Assembly: GCA_033721095.1 (NCBI GenBank)
Contig: JAWWBG010000034.1
Span: forward strand, 1-16,577
Reading direction: 5' to 3'
Source: JAWWBG01 sp033721095
GTDB taxonomy: Bacteria > Actinomycetota > Nitriliruptoria > Nitriliruptorales > Nitriliruptoraceae
Length of the DNA: 16,577 nucleotides
Below, in pieces: positions 7,566 through 15,271 of this stretch. The notes under the pieces are model-generated. The model was not told the origin of the DNA. It saw only the letters and a program-made list of their open reading frames with translations, and made no database searches. Numbering within the stretch: position 1 is the first letter of the stretch; every line of letters starts with the position of its first letter. The translations under genes were made by a program, and so were the position numbers.

Positions 7566-9710
7566 GTGCCGGATGACAAGTGGTCCGACGACGCGTGGGA
7601 TGAGGAGTCCGACGAGCCTCCCGAGCCAGACCTGTACACGCTCCACAGTGACGAGGTCGATCCGGTCACGGGCCAGCCGGCGGGAGACTCGACCGTCCCC
7701 GGCGACGTGGCTCCCGGGAGCGCGAGCGGCCCGGCGCAGGACGAGGACGTGTTCGCGGCTTCGGAGCCCCTCGACCCGGCGCCGTTCCCGTCGTCGGGAG
7801 GCGATGACGTCGACGAGCTGTTCTCCAACGCCATCACGAATCAGCTGGCCGAGCAGGGGCGGATCGCGGAGGCGCTCGATGAGCTGCGCGCCCAGGTGGG
7901 CGCCCTCGCCGCGGGGGCGCCCGAGCAGGCTGCGGGCCCGGTCACGGCACGGCTGGACAGCCTGACCGACCGTCTCGGCGATCTGGAGACCAGGGTGGGC
8001 GGCGTCCTCGATCGGCTCGACGAGATCCTTTCCGGCAGCGAGCGTGTGGCCGCTGGGGTCGAGGAGGTCCGAGGTGATCTGGCGAGCCAGTACGGGGCCC
8101 AGTCGGCCCAGGTCCTCGGTGAGCTGGACGAGCGCCTCTCGCGGCTCGAGAGCGTGATCGGTGAGGTTGCCCAGGGCCTTGATGCGGTCGGTGATCGCCT
8201 CGAGAACGCGGTGGCTGCCCGCGGCGAGCCCGGCGAGGGCGCGATCGTGTCCGGTGGCGAGTTTCCGACCGAAGCCGTCGAGGAGCTCCGGGCGGCGATC
8301 GAGGCTGCCCGGGACGCGGCCGAGGCGGCGCACCGGCGCGTCGACGACGCGGCCGAGGAACAACGCACGGACCTGGCTGGCCACCTGGAAAGCCTTCGCG
8401 TCTCGGTGCTGAGCCAGCTGCAGGAGCAGCGCATCGAGGTCGAGGCGCTCCTTGCCGAGGCCTCGACACGAGCCGCCGACCCCGATGACGCCGTCGCGCA
8501 GCTTCGGGGGACGGTTGCAGCACTTGCGGATGACGTTGCGGACGCGATGGCTGGGCTCGGCGCCGGTGTCACGCGCGCCGACCTCGAGGCCCTCGAACAC
8601 GCGGTTGAACGCCTCGCCGCCGGCGGCACTGGAGGCCACGGCGGGCCGGGTGACAGCTCCCTCAAGAGCATGGTCGCCAGCCAGGGCCAGGCGATCGAGA
8701 TGGTGTCGGACGCGCTGGGCGAACTGATCGCCCGTGATCGCGGCGCGCCAGAGGCCCTGGAGGGCATTCGACGGTCGCTGGAGGAGTCCGTCGGTGCCCT
8801 TGGCGAGAGTGCAGGCACGATCCAGGCGGCAGCCGACGATGCCGTTGCGACGGTCACCGACGTGATCGCGAAGGAGGGCGCCGAGGGTCGGCGCCAACTC
8901 CGTGAGGCGGGCAAGGCCCTCGCCGAGGCGATCGACCGCGTGCGATCGCTCGAGACCTCGATGGTCAACTACCTGATCGAGCGAGACGACCGGATCACGA
9001 ACGAGCGTGCTCTCATCGCCGCCGAGTTCGTCACGCTGCTCGCCGAAGCGCTCTCCAAGCGGGAACGGCGACGACTTGCCCGCCAGCTCAGCGACAGCGA
9101 GGTCCTCAAGCTGACGGAGCCCCGCAAGCCGATCCCGACCCCGGCTGGGCAGTCCGCTGACGAGCTGGTGCCGTCCCGCCGCAGCCGACGACGGGGGGCG
9201 GACGCCGAGCCTGCCACCCGCCCGACGCTCACCGCCGCCATCGAGGAATCCGAGGCCGCAGAGGCCGACGACGAGGTGCTGGAGGACTCCTGGGAGTACA
9301 CCGAGGAGTGGGAGTACACGGACGAGGAGTGGGCCGACGACGTCGCAGAGGGCGAGGAGTCCGACGAGGAGCCCGATCAGGATTGGGACGAGGACTGGGA
9401 CGAGGAGGTCGAGGAGCCCGAGGTCTATGAGGTGGGCGCTGCGGCGTCGAGCTCGCGGCCGACCCCGGAGGGCCCTACGACCCCCAAGCGGCCAGCGAGC
9501 CGGGGCGGCCGCCCGGGCACCGAACAGGATCGCCAGCTCCTGGCCCGGATCAAGGGCGTGGGCCCTGCGCGCCAAGATCAGTTGCTCGAGGCGTTTGGCA
9601 CGGCTGCCGCCGTCGGCGAGGCAAGCGTCGAGGAGATCGCGGCCCTGCGCGGCATCAGCGAGAGCATGGCCAAGGACATTCGCCGTCGCGCCCGCCGACT
9701 GACTCGCTGA
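7566..9710 (+). CDS. Large coiled-coil protein with acidic segment and C-terminal helix-hairpin-helix pair
   Basis: This 714-residue cytoplasmic protein belongs to no family I can name. In order: an acidic disordered N-terminus (1-85); long Ala/Glu/Leu/Arg-rich helical, heptad-like stretches (about 85-215 and 235-350); a Gly-rich break (352-364); more helix (365-510); a basic patch RRSRRR (538-543); a strongly acidic Trp/Tyr/Glu/Asp segment (560-622) with repeats such as WEYTEEWEYTDEEW; and a C-terminal (HhH)2 unit (about 658-712) with GVGP and LRGISESMA hairpins, closely like the end of UvrC. Such (HhH)2 units bind DNA non-specifically. No signal peptide or membrane segment is visible. A structural or nucleoid-associated, DNA-binding role is an inference. 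GTG start with a strong ribosome binding site. Confidence 0.85.
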   Translation: MPDDKWSDDAWDEESDEPPEPDLYTLHSDEVDPVTGQPAGDSTVPGDVAPGSASGPAQDEDVFAASEPLDPAPFPSSGGDDVDELFSNAITNQLAEQGRIAEALDELRAQVGALAAGAPEQAAGPVTARLDSLTDRLGDLETRVGGVLDRLDEILSGSERVAAGVEEVRGDLASQYGAQSAQVLGELDERLSRLESVIGEVAQGLDAVGDRLENAVAARGEPGEGAIVSGGEFPTEAVEELRAAIEAARDAAEAAHRRVDDAAEEQRTDLAGHLESLRVSVLSQLQEQRIEVEALLAEASTRAADPDDAVAQLRGTVAALADDVADAMAGLGAGVTRADLEALEHAVERLAAGGTGGHGGPGDSSLKSMVASQGQAIEMVSDALGELIARDRGAPEALEGIRRSLEESVGALGESAGTIQAAADDAVATVTDVIAKEGAEGRRQLREAGKALAEAIDRVRSLETSMVNYLIERDDRITNERALIAAEFVTLLAEALSKRERRRLARQLSDSEVLKLTEPRKPIPTPAGQSADELVPSRRSRRRGADAEPATRPTLTAAIEESEAAEADDEVLEDSWEYTEEWEYTDEEWADDVAEGEESDEEPDQDWDEDWDEEVEEPEVYEVGAAASSSRPTPEGPTTPKRPASRGGRPGTEQDRQLLARIKGVGPARQDQLLEAFGTAAAVGEASVEEIAALRGISESMAKDIRRRARRLTR

Positions 9711-9849
9711 GTCCACACTCGGTCGGGCCGCTTGCAAATGGCAGCACGTCTTGGGGGCCCGTGAACGCGTCCGGATCGCGCTTGACCGCACGCGGGTGTC
9801 CGCTGACGGCCCGAAAACACCGAAATTCCACAGATTGACGGATGTCGGG
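9711..9849. other. Non-coding upstream part of the whiB control region
   Basis: No gene is supported here. Part of it is richer in A+T than its surroundings (about 9810-9838). TTGACGG occurs at 9835-9841 and again at 9850-9856, a 15-base-spaced direct repeat; the second copy is the proposed -35. A further TTGACC lies at 9782-9787. No convincing terminator follows the coiled-coil gene. Confidence 0.5.
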
Positions 9850-9878
9850 TTGACGGCCGCGCCCCGGCCGTGCAGAAT
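9850..9878 (+). promoter_or_regulatory. Sigma-70-type promoter of whiB
   Basis: TTGACG (9850-9855), a 17-base spacer and CAGAAT (9873-9878) with a TG immediately before it form the best promoter match in the window. The predicted transcription start near 9885 leaves a leader of about 60 bases before the whiB GTG. The spacer holds a dyad, ACGGCCG (9853-9859) / CGGCCGT (9865-9871), separated by 5 bases, which could be an operator. Confidence 0.6.
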
Positions 9879-9947
9879 GCCACGCATGTAGTTTCATGAA
9901 CGTCAGTCCCGGCGGGTGGGACGGCGTGCATGAGCGGAGGCACCGAC

Positions 9948-10214
9948 GTGAGCGCACTTGCCGCACTGACCGATCGCATCGCCGTCGACGGCGACGAACG
10001 TTCCTGGATGCTCGAGGCACGTTGCCTGGACGCCGACCCAGAGGCGTTCTTCCCCGAGAAGGGGGGCTCGACGCGGGAAGCGAAGCGCATCTGCGCGATC
10101 TGCACCGTTCGCGACGAGTGCCTCGAGTTCGCGCTGGACAACGACGAACGCTTCGGGATCTGGGGCGGCCTGTCCGAACGCGAGCGTCGCCGGGCCAAGC
10201 GCCTCACTGCCTGA
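9948..10214 (+). CDS. whiB: WhiB-family iron-sulfur transcription regulator (WhiB2/WhmD-like)
   Basis: The product is an 88-residue WhiB-like protein. Four cysteines, C26, C49, C52 and C58 (pattern C-x22-C-x2-C-x5-C), bind a redox- and NO-sensitive [4Fe-4S] cluster in this family. GIWGG (70-74) is the conserved turn, and the basic ERERRRAKR tail is the DNA-contacting part. Synteny with fbiA/fbiB, glycosyltransferases and manB supports the WhiB2/WhmD/WhiB subgroup, involved in septation and sporulation in Mycobacterium and Streptomyces. I chose GTG 9948 because GGAGG (9936-9940) lies 7 bases before it. The in-frame ATG at 9930 would add six residues but has a poorer site. It has its own promoter and a hairpin after it, so it is probably monocistronic. 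Confidence 0.93.
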   Translation: MSALAALTDRIAVDGDERSWMLEARCLDADPEAFFPEKGGSTREAKRICAICTVRDECLEFALDNDERFGIWGGLSERERRRAKRLTA

Positions 10215-10248
10215 CGTCCAGGGACCACGGCACTCGGGGCAGGGCCAC

Positions 10249-10266
10249 GTCCGGCACCGGCCGGAC
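10249..10266 (+). terminator. Hairpin terminator after whiB
   Basis: GTCCGGC (10249-10255) and GCCGGAC (10260-10266) form a perfect 7-bp stem with an ACCG loop, 34 bases after the whiB stop. Only scattered T residues follow, as is usual in GC-rich actinobacteria. Confidence 0.5.
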
Positions 10267-10281
10267 CTCCTGAGCCGCTGC

Positions 10282-10287
10282 TAGCGT
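10282..10287 (+). promoter_or_regulatory. -10-like box before the large glycosyltransferase
   Basis: TAGCGT fits TANNNT and lies about 31 bases before the TTG start, giving a leader of roughly 24 bases. No -35 was found. The TAG is also an in-frame stop for the following gene, so the coding start must lie downstream of it. Confidence 0.35.
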
Positions 10288-10317
10288 CGTTCGCTCGCCG
10301 TCTCCCGTGTCCGGACC

Positions 10318-13300
10318 TTGCCAGCATCCCTCCCACGGGTCCTCGTCGTCGTCGTAGCCCATGATGGGGCGCCGTGGCTCAGCGAGACCCTCGCCGCGCT
10401 CAACCGCCAGACGTATCCCCACATCGACGTCATCGCGGTGGACAACGGCTCGACGGACTCGTCGCGAGACATCCTGATCGAGGAGCTGGGTGAGGGCGCG
10501 GTACTCGTGGCCGAGCGTGACCTCGGCTTTCCGGCCGCCGTGTCCATGGCACTCGACGCCGTTCCTCCGGACGCGCCGTATGTCCTGTTCCTCCACGATG
10601 ACTGCGCCCTCGACGAGGACGCCATGGCCCGGCTCGTCGAAGCCCTGGAAGCCGACGAGAACGTCGCGATCGTTGGCCCCAAGCTCGTCGAATGGGAGGA
10701 TTCCCGACGCCTCGAGTCCGTCGGCCTGACCATCGACCTGACGGGGCGCATGGAGACGGGCCTCGACCCCGACGAGTGGGATCAGGGGCAGCGCGACGCC
10801 ACCCGTGAAGTCCTGTTCGTCCCCACGACGGCGATGCTGGTGCGCCGGTCGGTCTACGACGAGCTGGGTCGCATGGACCGGCGCTACCACGCGTTCCGTG
10901 ACGACCTGGACCTGTGTTGGCGTGCCCACCTGGCTGGTCATGGCGTCGAGGTCGTTGCCGAGGCCAGCGCGCGCCACTTCGGAGGCGCGAGCAACTACGT
11001 CCGCATGGGTCAGACCGCCGTCATCGGGCCGCGCTACTTCGCGGAGCGAAACACGCTCGCGACGCTGGTCAAGAACTATGGCCCGGCGCGGCTGGCCGTC
11101 GTCCTGCCGCTCTTCGCCCTTGTCGGCATCGCCAAGGTCGGCGGTTTTCTCGCCACGCGGCGGGTTGGGGACGCCCTCCAGACGATGCGAGCCTGGGCAT
11201 GGAACGTGCTGCACGCTCGCGAGTCCTGGGAACATCGACGACGGGTCCAGGCAACCCGCGTCCGGTCCGACGCCGAGCTGGCACATCTGTTCTCGCGAAT
11301 CTGGCCGCGGCTCCGCGCCTACGGCGAGGCCATGGGGGAGTGGATTGCCGGCGACGAGGTCCGGCTCGAGCCCGTCATCGACGAAAGCGACACGCCCGAG
11401 ACAGTGACCCATCGCCTGGTGGCGTTCGTCCGACGGAATCCCGTTCGGGTCACGGCCACGGTGCTGCTCACCTTCGCCGTGCTGGCGGGCATCCCGCTGC
11501 TCGCGGCTGGGAGTCTTCGCGGCGGCGAGCTGGCGACGTGGCCGACCGACGGGGGCGCGTTCACGGCGAACTACTGGGCCAGCTGGCATGACGCTGGAGG
11601 CGTCGGCACCTCGGAGGCCCCGTCGCCTGCCATGCAGATCCTCGCCGTCTTCGATCGGATGGCGTTTGGGTCCCAGTGGCTGGCTCCGCGCCTGATGCTC
11701 CTGCTTCTTCCCGCCCTTGCCTGGGTGCTGGCGATGCGAGCCGGTCGCGCCGTGACGGAACGACGAGCGCCCCGACTGCTCGCCGCGACCCTCTACGTGC
11801 TGTCCCCGCCGGCCATCGCCGCCGTGGCGACCGGCCGGCTGGGGGCCCTCGTCGTGCTCATGGCGCTCCCCGCGTTCGCGACAGCGTTCGCGGCGCTGAT
11901 GCGCAGCGACAACTCGGTGGGATCGGCACGAGCGGTCGCGGGCGCGGGGCTGGCCGCTGCCGTGATGATCGCCTTCGAGCCCGTGACTGCGATCTTCGTC
12001 GTCGCGGCGATCGTCGCGGGTGCTGCCGCGACCGCGATCGCCCGTCGCGGACGCTGGCGTTCGGTCCTGGTGCGCATCCTGTTCGTTGCGCCGATCACCT
12101 TCCTGCTCCTGTTTCCCTGGTCGCTGCGGCTGTTCGGTGCCAACTCGCCGGTGACGGGCGGCCTGTCGCCGCCTGGTGCCGAGGCGGAGCCGCTGTGGCG
12201 CTGGCTGCTGTTGACGCCCGAGCTGGCCGGGTTTCCGGGTGTCCTCGCGGGCATCGGCATCGGGATCGCTGCACTGCTTGGCATCCTGTTCGGGACCCAA
12301 CGGCGCCTGGTCGTCGTCGTCTGGTCATCGAGCGCGTTCGTCGGCGGAGCCACGGCGGGCTGGTTGCTGGGCCGAGGTGGGGCCAGCGCATGGGCCTGGC
12401 CGGGTGTACCGCTGCTGTTGGTCGCGGCCGCCGCCGGGGCGCTGCTGCTGGTGGCGGCCGTCGGCGTTGGTGAACAGCTGGCGCGTCACGACTTCGGCTG
12501 GCGCCAGCTGGGCTCGGCAGCGACGGCAGCGATCGTGCTCGTGGGCATCGTGGCGTCAGGCGTGAGCATGGTGCGGCAGGACTGGTCGCGGTACGCCGTG
12601 GGCTCGGATCCGCTCCCAGCCTTCCTCGTCGGCGACGAGGAGCGGCTGGGCTCGTTCCGCGTCCTCACGCTGATCGACCGGGGGTCGGCCATCGACTGGG
12701 ATGTCACGGGCCCGTCGGGAGATGACATGAGCACGTACGGACTGGCGCCGCCCGCTGGATTCATCACGTCCGTCCAGACGGCCCTCGAGGAGGTCATCAC
12801 GGGCAGTGACCCGGGCGCCGCTGGCCGCCTGGCACTGCTCAGCATCCGCTACGTGGTCGCCCCCGAGGAGGACGGGACCGGGCGCCTGTCGGTGCTCCTC
12901 GATGGGCAACTCGACCTCGAACCCAGCCCGACGGCCGACGGACGTCTCTTCCGCGTCGCGACCTGGCTCCCGAAGGGGTCGTGGGTGGCCCGAGCCGACA
13001 TGAACCGGCTCGAGGCCCGTGGCGAGGTTCCGCCGGGCGTGCGCTCGCGGGCCTTCGCCGAGATCGGACGGGGGACCTGGATGGGTCGGGCGCCCGAGCC
13101 CGGCTCGATCATCATTGCCGAGGAAGCCCAGTCGGACTGGTCGGTCACGCCGCTCGACGGCGACCTCGCGGTGACGGCGGCCGAGCCCATTGCGGGCCTG
13201 GTCCACTTCACGGTCGATGGCAACTCGGCGGTCCTCGTCGAGCACGAGGGCCGGAGCCAGCGCCGGGCCCTGCTCGTCGTGCAGCTGCTCGCGCTGCTCC

Positions 13301-13374
13301 TCACCGTGTCCATGCTCGTACGGCCGCTTCGAGCAGTCGTTGACATCGAGGACTCGTCGGGGCGGCGTCCATGA
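10318..13374 (+). CDS. Large membrane glycosyltransferase: GT2 domain fused to multi-pass membrane and outside domains
   Basis: The 1018-residue protein starts with a cytoplasmic GT2 domain: VLVVVVAHDGAPW (8-20), VDNGSTDSS (41-49), DXD-like HDDC (93-96) and FRDDLDLCWRAHLAGHG (193-209). It continues with about ten hydrophobic segments: near 258-278, 377-397, 456-473, 486-530, 540-575, 584-604, 640-660, 663-685, 697-716 and 732-750. An outside domain follows (about 755-980), then a last membrane helix (983-1002). It probably adds sugar to a lipid-linked or wall glycan and may help move or modify it outside; donor and acceptor are unknown. The start must be the TTG at 10318, because an in-frame TAG lies at 10282 and no ATG or GTG intervenes; no clear Shine-Dalgarno is seen. 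It overlaps the DUF5719 gene by ATGA. Proteins of this build next to whiB are typical of actinobacteria. Confidence 0.88.
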   Translation: MPASLPRVLVVVVAHDGAPWLSETLAALNRQTYPHIDVIAVDNGSTDSSRDILIEELGEGAVLVAERDLGFPAAVSMALDAVPPDAPYVLFLHDDCALDEDAMARLVEALEADENVAIVGPKLVEWEDSRRLESVGLTIDLTGRMETGLDPDEWDQGQRDATREVLFVPTTAMLVRRSVYDELGRMDRRYHAFRDDLDLCWRAHLAGHGVEVVAEASARHFGGASNYVRMGQTAVIGPRYFAERNTLATLVKNYGPARLAVVLPLFALVGIAKVGGFLATRRVGDALQTMRAWAWNVLHARESWEHRRRVQATRVRSDAELAHLFSRIWPRLRAYGEAMGEWIAGDEVRLEPVIDESDTPETVTHRLVAFVRRNPVRVTATVLLTFAVLAGIPLLAAGSLRGGELATWPTDGGAFTANYWASWHDAGGVGTSEAPSPAMQILAVFDRMAFGSQWLAPRLMLLLLPALAWVLAMRAGRAVTERRAPRLLAATLYVLSPPAIAAVATGRLGALVVLMALPAFATAFAALMRSDNSVGSARAVAGAGLAAAVMIAFEPVTAIFVVAAIVAGAAATAIARRGRWRSVLVRILFVAPITFLLLFPWSLRLFGANSPVTGGLSPPGAEAEPLWRWLLLTPELAGFPGVLAGIGIGIAALLGILFGTQRRLVVVVWSSSAFVGGATAGWLLGRGGASAWAWPGVPLLLVAAAAGALLLVAAVGVGEQLARHDFGWRQLGSAATAAIVLVGIVASGVSMVRQDWSRYAVGSDPLPAFLVGDEERLGSFRVLTLIDRGSAIDWDVTGPSGDDMSTYGLAPPAGFITSVQTALEEVITGSDPGAAGRLALLSIRYVVAPEEDGTGRLSVLLDGQLDLEPSPTADGRLFRVATWLPKGSWVARADMNRLEARGEVPPGVRSRAFAEIGRGTWMGRAPEPGSIIIAEEAQSDWSVTPLDGDLAVTAAEPIAGLVHFTVDGNSAVLVEHEGRSQRRALLVVQLLALLLTVSMLVRPLRAVVDIEDSSGRRP

Positions 13375-15161
13375 GAGTCACGCCTGCGATGGTCCTGGTG
13401 CCGGTGGCGGCCCTGCTCGGGTTCCTGCTCCTGTTCGACCACCTGAGTCCCAGCGAAGCGACCTCCATCCCACCGCCCCTCGACGCGGGCGAGGCCGTTT
13501 CCGGAAGCTGGTACTGCGCCGCCGGTGACACCAACGAGGGGCGGACCACCTCCGTGGTCTTCGCACCCGTTCCCAGCGACGACATGGAGCCCACGGACGT
13601 GATCGTCTCGACGTTCGGCGCGGGTGAGCGGGACCCCGGATCGGAAACGCGCGTCCTGCCGGAGGACGTTCGCGTCGACGAGCTGCCGCCCGGGCGTGAC
13701 AGCATCGGTGTTGCCGCTCGTTGGTGGGGTCGGCCGGCAGTCCTGTCCCGCGTGTGGCGGGTGGGCGGCTCCGATTTCCCATCGGGCTGGGTTGCCGGGC
13801 CCTGTGAGCCGTCGCCCAGCATCAACTGGTTCGTCCCGGGGCTGTCCACGGACGGCGGCGGTCAGGCGCAGCTGATCCTCGCCAACCCGTTCGACTCCAG
13901 CGCGACCGCCACTGTCACGCTCGCGACGTCGGAGGGGCTGCTGCAGCCTCGGCGACTCGGCAACCTGCACGTCCCCGACGGCGACGTCCTCCGCATTGAG
14001 CTCAACGAGTTCGCGCCGGAGCAGGCGGATCTGGGTGTCATCGTTCGGGTTCGCGCGGGTCGGCTCGTGGCCGAGGGTGTCCAGTCATTCAATGCAGCCA
14101 TCGGCGGTGTCGACGGGGTGACGCTCGTCAAGGCGGCCCCGGCCACGGCGCTCAGCTGGACGATTCCCTGGGTCGAGGTCGCCGACCGCGTGGGGTCCGA
14201 CGAGGAGGGCGACGAGGACGGCGTCGACAGCTGGGTGTGGGTCACGAACCCCTCGACCGAGGCGGCCGAGATCGAGCTGACACTGCACACGGACACCGGA
14301 ACGGCGCCACCGGTCATCGGGTCGGAGGACATCGAGGAGCCCGCAGCGCCGGCAACCAGCCCGCCGCCGGACAGCGGGTCGCCAACCGCGACGCCGAGTC
14401 CGGTCGCCCAACCCTCACCCGGCCCGCCGATCGACCTGCCCGACCCGGAGGCAGCCTCCGAGACCCTGCGGATCGAACCGGGTGCCGTTCGGCGCATCGA
14501 CGTTGCCGAGCTCCTGCCGGGCGGGACAGGCGTCGCTGGTGTGACCGTGACGTCGACCAACGACGTGCCCATCGTCGTCTCTGCCGGCACGATCCGGCGC
14601 GACCCCGCAGCGGTGCTGTCGGCGCTCGCCATCCAGATCGCGGCGCCGCTCGCGGACACGACGTGGGTGTGGTCGGTCCCGCCTCCGGCGGATCGCGCCA
14701 CGCACCTGCACGTCGTCAACCTCGGCGACCAGCCGGCGACCCTTGACGTGCGCTATCACGTGGGGGACGGGCAGATCGCCAACTTCTCTGCCCAGGTCAT
14801 CGTCCCCGTCGGTGCGCTGGCGGACGTTGACCTGTCGATCGACGTCGGCGACGCAGAGCAGCTGACGGTCTACGTCGGCTCTGACCAGCCGATCGTGGCC
14901 GGGTATCGGTCGCTGAACACCGAGGGCCGACCGGATCTGGTGCTCGGGCTCGGGGCGGCCGGTCACACCTGGCAGGGGGGTGGCCAGGTTCCCCGTGCTG
15001 TCCATCGTCCGGAGCTGGTCCGCCAGCTCGGGACCAGTGGCCAGCCTGCGACGATGGAGGAGCCGACGGCGCCCGACCTCGAGTTCGATGCCCCGACAGA
15101 GGATCGGCCATCGCCATCGCCGTCACCGTCACCGTCGGGTTCGCCAACCACGGGCGGATAG
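13371..15161 (+). CDS. Secreted or membrane-anchored DUF5719-type protein
   Basis: This 596-residue product has an uncleaved signal-anchor or signal peptide (hydrophobic 6-22). Two beta-rich outside regions follow (about 40-310 and 362-545), separated by a Pro/Ser/Thr/Ala linker (about 320-360). The C-terminus is an acidic and Ser-Pro repeat tail (560-596). C49 and C145 may form a disulfide. Repeated short strands resembling VTNPSTEAAEIELTL and VVNLGDQPATLDVRY suggest Ig-like or jelly-roll repeats. The assignment to DUF5719 rests on this build and on its place directly after the large glycosyltransferase; the function of the family is not known. The ATG overlaps the glycosyltransferase stop (ATGA), so the two are made together and probably act together at the envelope. 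Confidence 0.8.
   Translation: MRVTPAMVLVPVAALLGFLLLFDHLSPSEATSIPPPLDAGEAVSGSWYCAAGDTNEGRTTSVVFAPVPSDDMEPTDVIVSTFGAGERDPGSETRVLPEDVRVDELPPGRDSIGVAARWWGRPAVLSRVWRVGGSDFPSGWVAGPCEPSPSINWFVPGLSTDGGGQAQLILANPFDSSATATVTLATSEGLLQPRRLGNLHVPDGDVLRIELNEFAPEQADLGVIVRVRAGRLVAEGVQSFNAAIGGVDGVTLVKAAPATALSWTIPWVEVADRVGSDEEGDEDGVDSWVWVTNPSTEAAEIELTLHTDTGTAPPVIGSEDIEEPAAPATSPPPDSGSPTATPSPVAQPSPGPPIDLPDPEAASETLRIEPGAVRRIDVAELLPGGTGVAGVTVTSTNDVPIVVSAGTIRRDPAAVLSALAIQIAAPLADTTWVWSVPPPADRATHLHVVNLGDQPATLDVRYHVGDGQIANFSAQVIVPVGALADVDLSIDVGDAEQLTVYVGSDQPIVAGYRSLNTEGRPDLVLGLGAAGHTWQGGGQVPRAVHRPELVRQLGTSGQPATMEEPTAPDLEFDAPTEDRPSPSPSPSPSGSPTTGG
15108..15137 (+). repeat. Hexanucleotide tandem repeat coding a Ser-Pro tail
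   Basis: Five near-identical hexamers (CCATCG twice, CCGTCA twice, CCGTCG) encode a run of Pro-Ser pairs at the end of the DUF5719 protein. Such runs can span the wall and are prone to length change by slippage. Confidence 0.8.
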
Positions 15162-15171
15162 CGCGGCAACG

Positions 15172-15203
15172 GGCGCGCCTGCCCTTGGCCAGCGATGCGC
15201 GCC
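15172..15203 (+). terminator. Hairpin terminator after the DUF5719 gene
   Basis: GGCGCGC (15172-15178) and GCGCGCC (15197-15203) form a perfect 7-bp stem. The 18-base interior can pair further (CTG 15179-15181 with CAG 15190-15192). It lies 10 bases after the stop codon at 15159-15161. No T-run follows. It probably ends the glycosyltransferase-DUF5719 transcript. Confidence 0.5.
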
Positions 15204-15229
15204 GAGGACCGCTGCGCCTCCGAGCTGAA

Positions 15230-15247
15230 GGAGGTGGCAACACCTCC
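15230..15247 (+). promoter_or_regulatory. Perfect hairpin with GCAA tetraloop containing a Shine-Dalgarno-like sequence
   Basis: GGAGGTG (15230-15236), loop GCAA and CACCTCC (15241-15247) make a 7-bp stem closed by a GNRA tetraloop. The 5' arm with its flank reads AAGGAGGTG, an ideal anti-16S site, yet no start codon lies at a usable distance (ATG 15263 is 26 bases away). CCTCC at 15217-15221 could pair with the same GGAGG, giving two exclusive folds. Terminator, mRNA stabiliser or attenuator are all possible. Confidence 0.45.
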
Positions 15248-15251
15248 ACCA

Positions 15252-15271
15252 AAATCACATCGATGTCATTT
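15252..15271. promoter_or_regulatory. AT-rich 20-bp palindrome, candidate operator before the DUF3499 gene
   Basis: AAATCACATCGATGTCATTT pairs at 9 of 10 positions about its centre and is 70% A+T in a GC-rich region. A TANNNT-type box, TACCGT (15271-15276), abuts its right edge, and the proposed GTG start lies 8 bases after that box. This is the position of a repressor site. I cannot match it with confidence to a known regulator consensus. Confidence 0.5.

Noticed and set aside
9725..9760. Possible terminator after the coiled-coil gene (GGGCC / GGCCC)
   Set aside because: The 5-bp arms are 26 bases apart with no supporting pairs between them, which is too weak to call.
7458..9887. Minus-strand open frame of 809 codons opposite the coiled-coil gene
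   Set aside because: Leu/Arg/Gly-rich mirror frame of the repetitive helical coding sequence. The plus strand has a strong ribosome binding site and a recognisable HhH end.
9896..10273. Plus-strand frame overlapping all of whiB in another phase
   Set aside because: Very Arg-rich translation, no ribosome binding site, and complete overlap with a firm WhiB gene.
10204..12300. Minus-strand open frame of 698 codons opposite the large glycosyltransferase
   Set aside because: Arg/His/Asp-rich antisense shadow. The plus strand encodes clear GT2 motifs and membrane helices.
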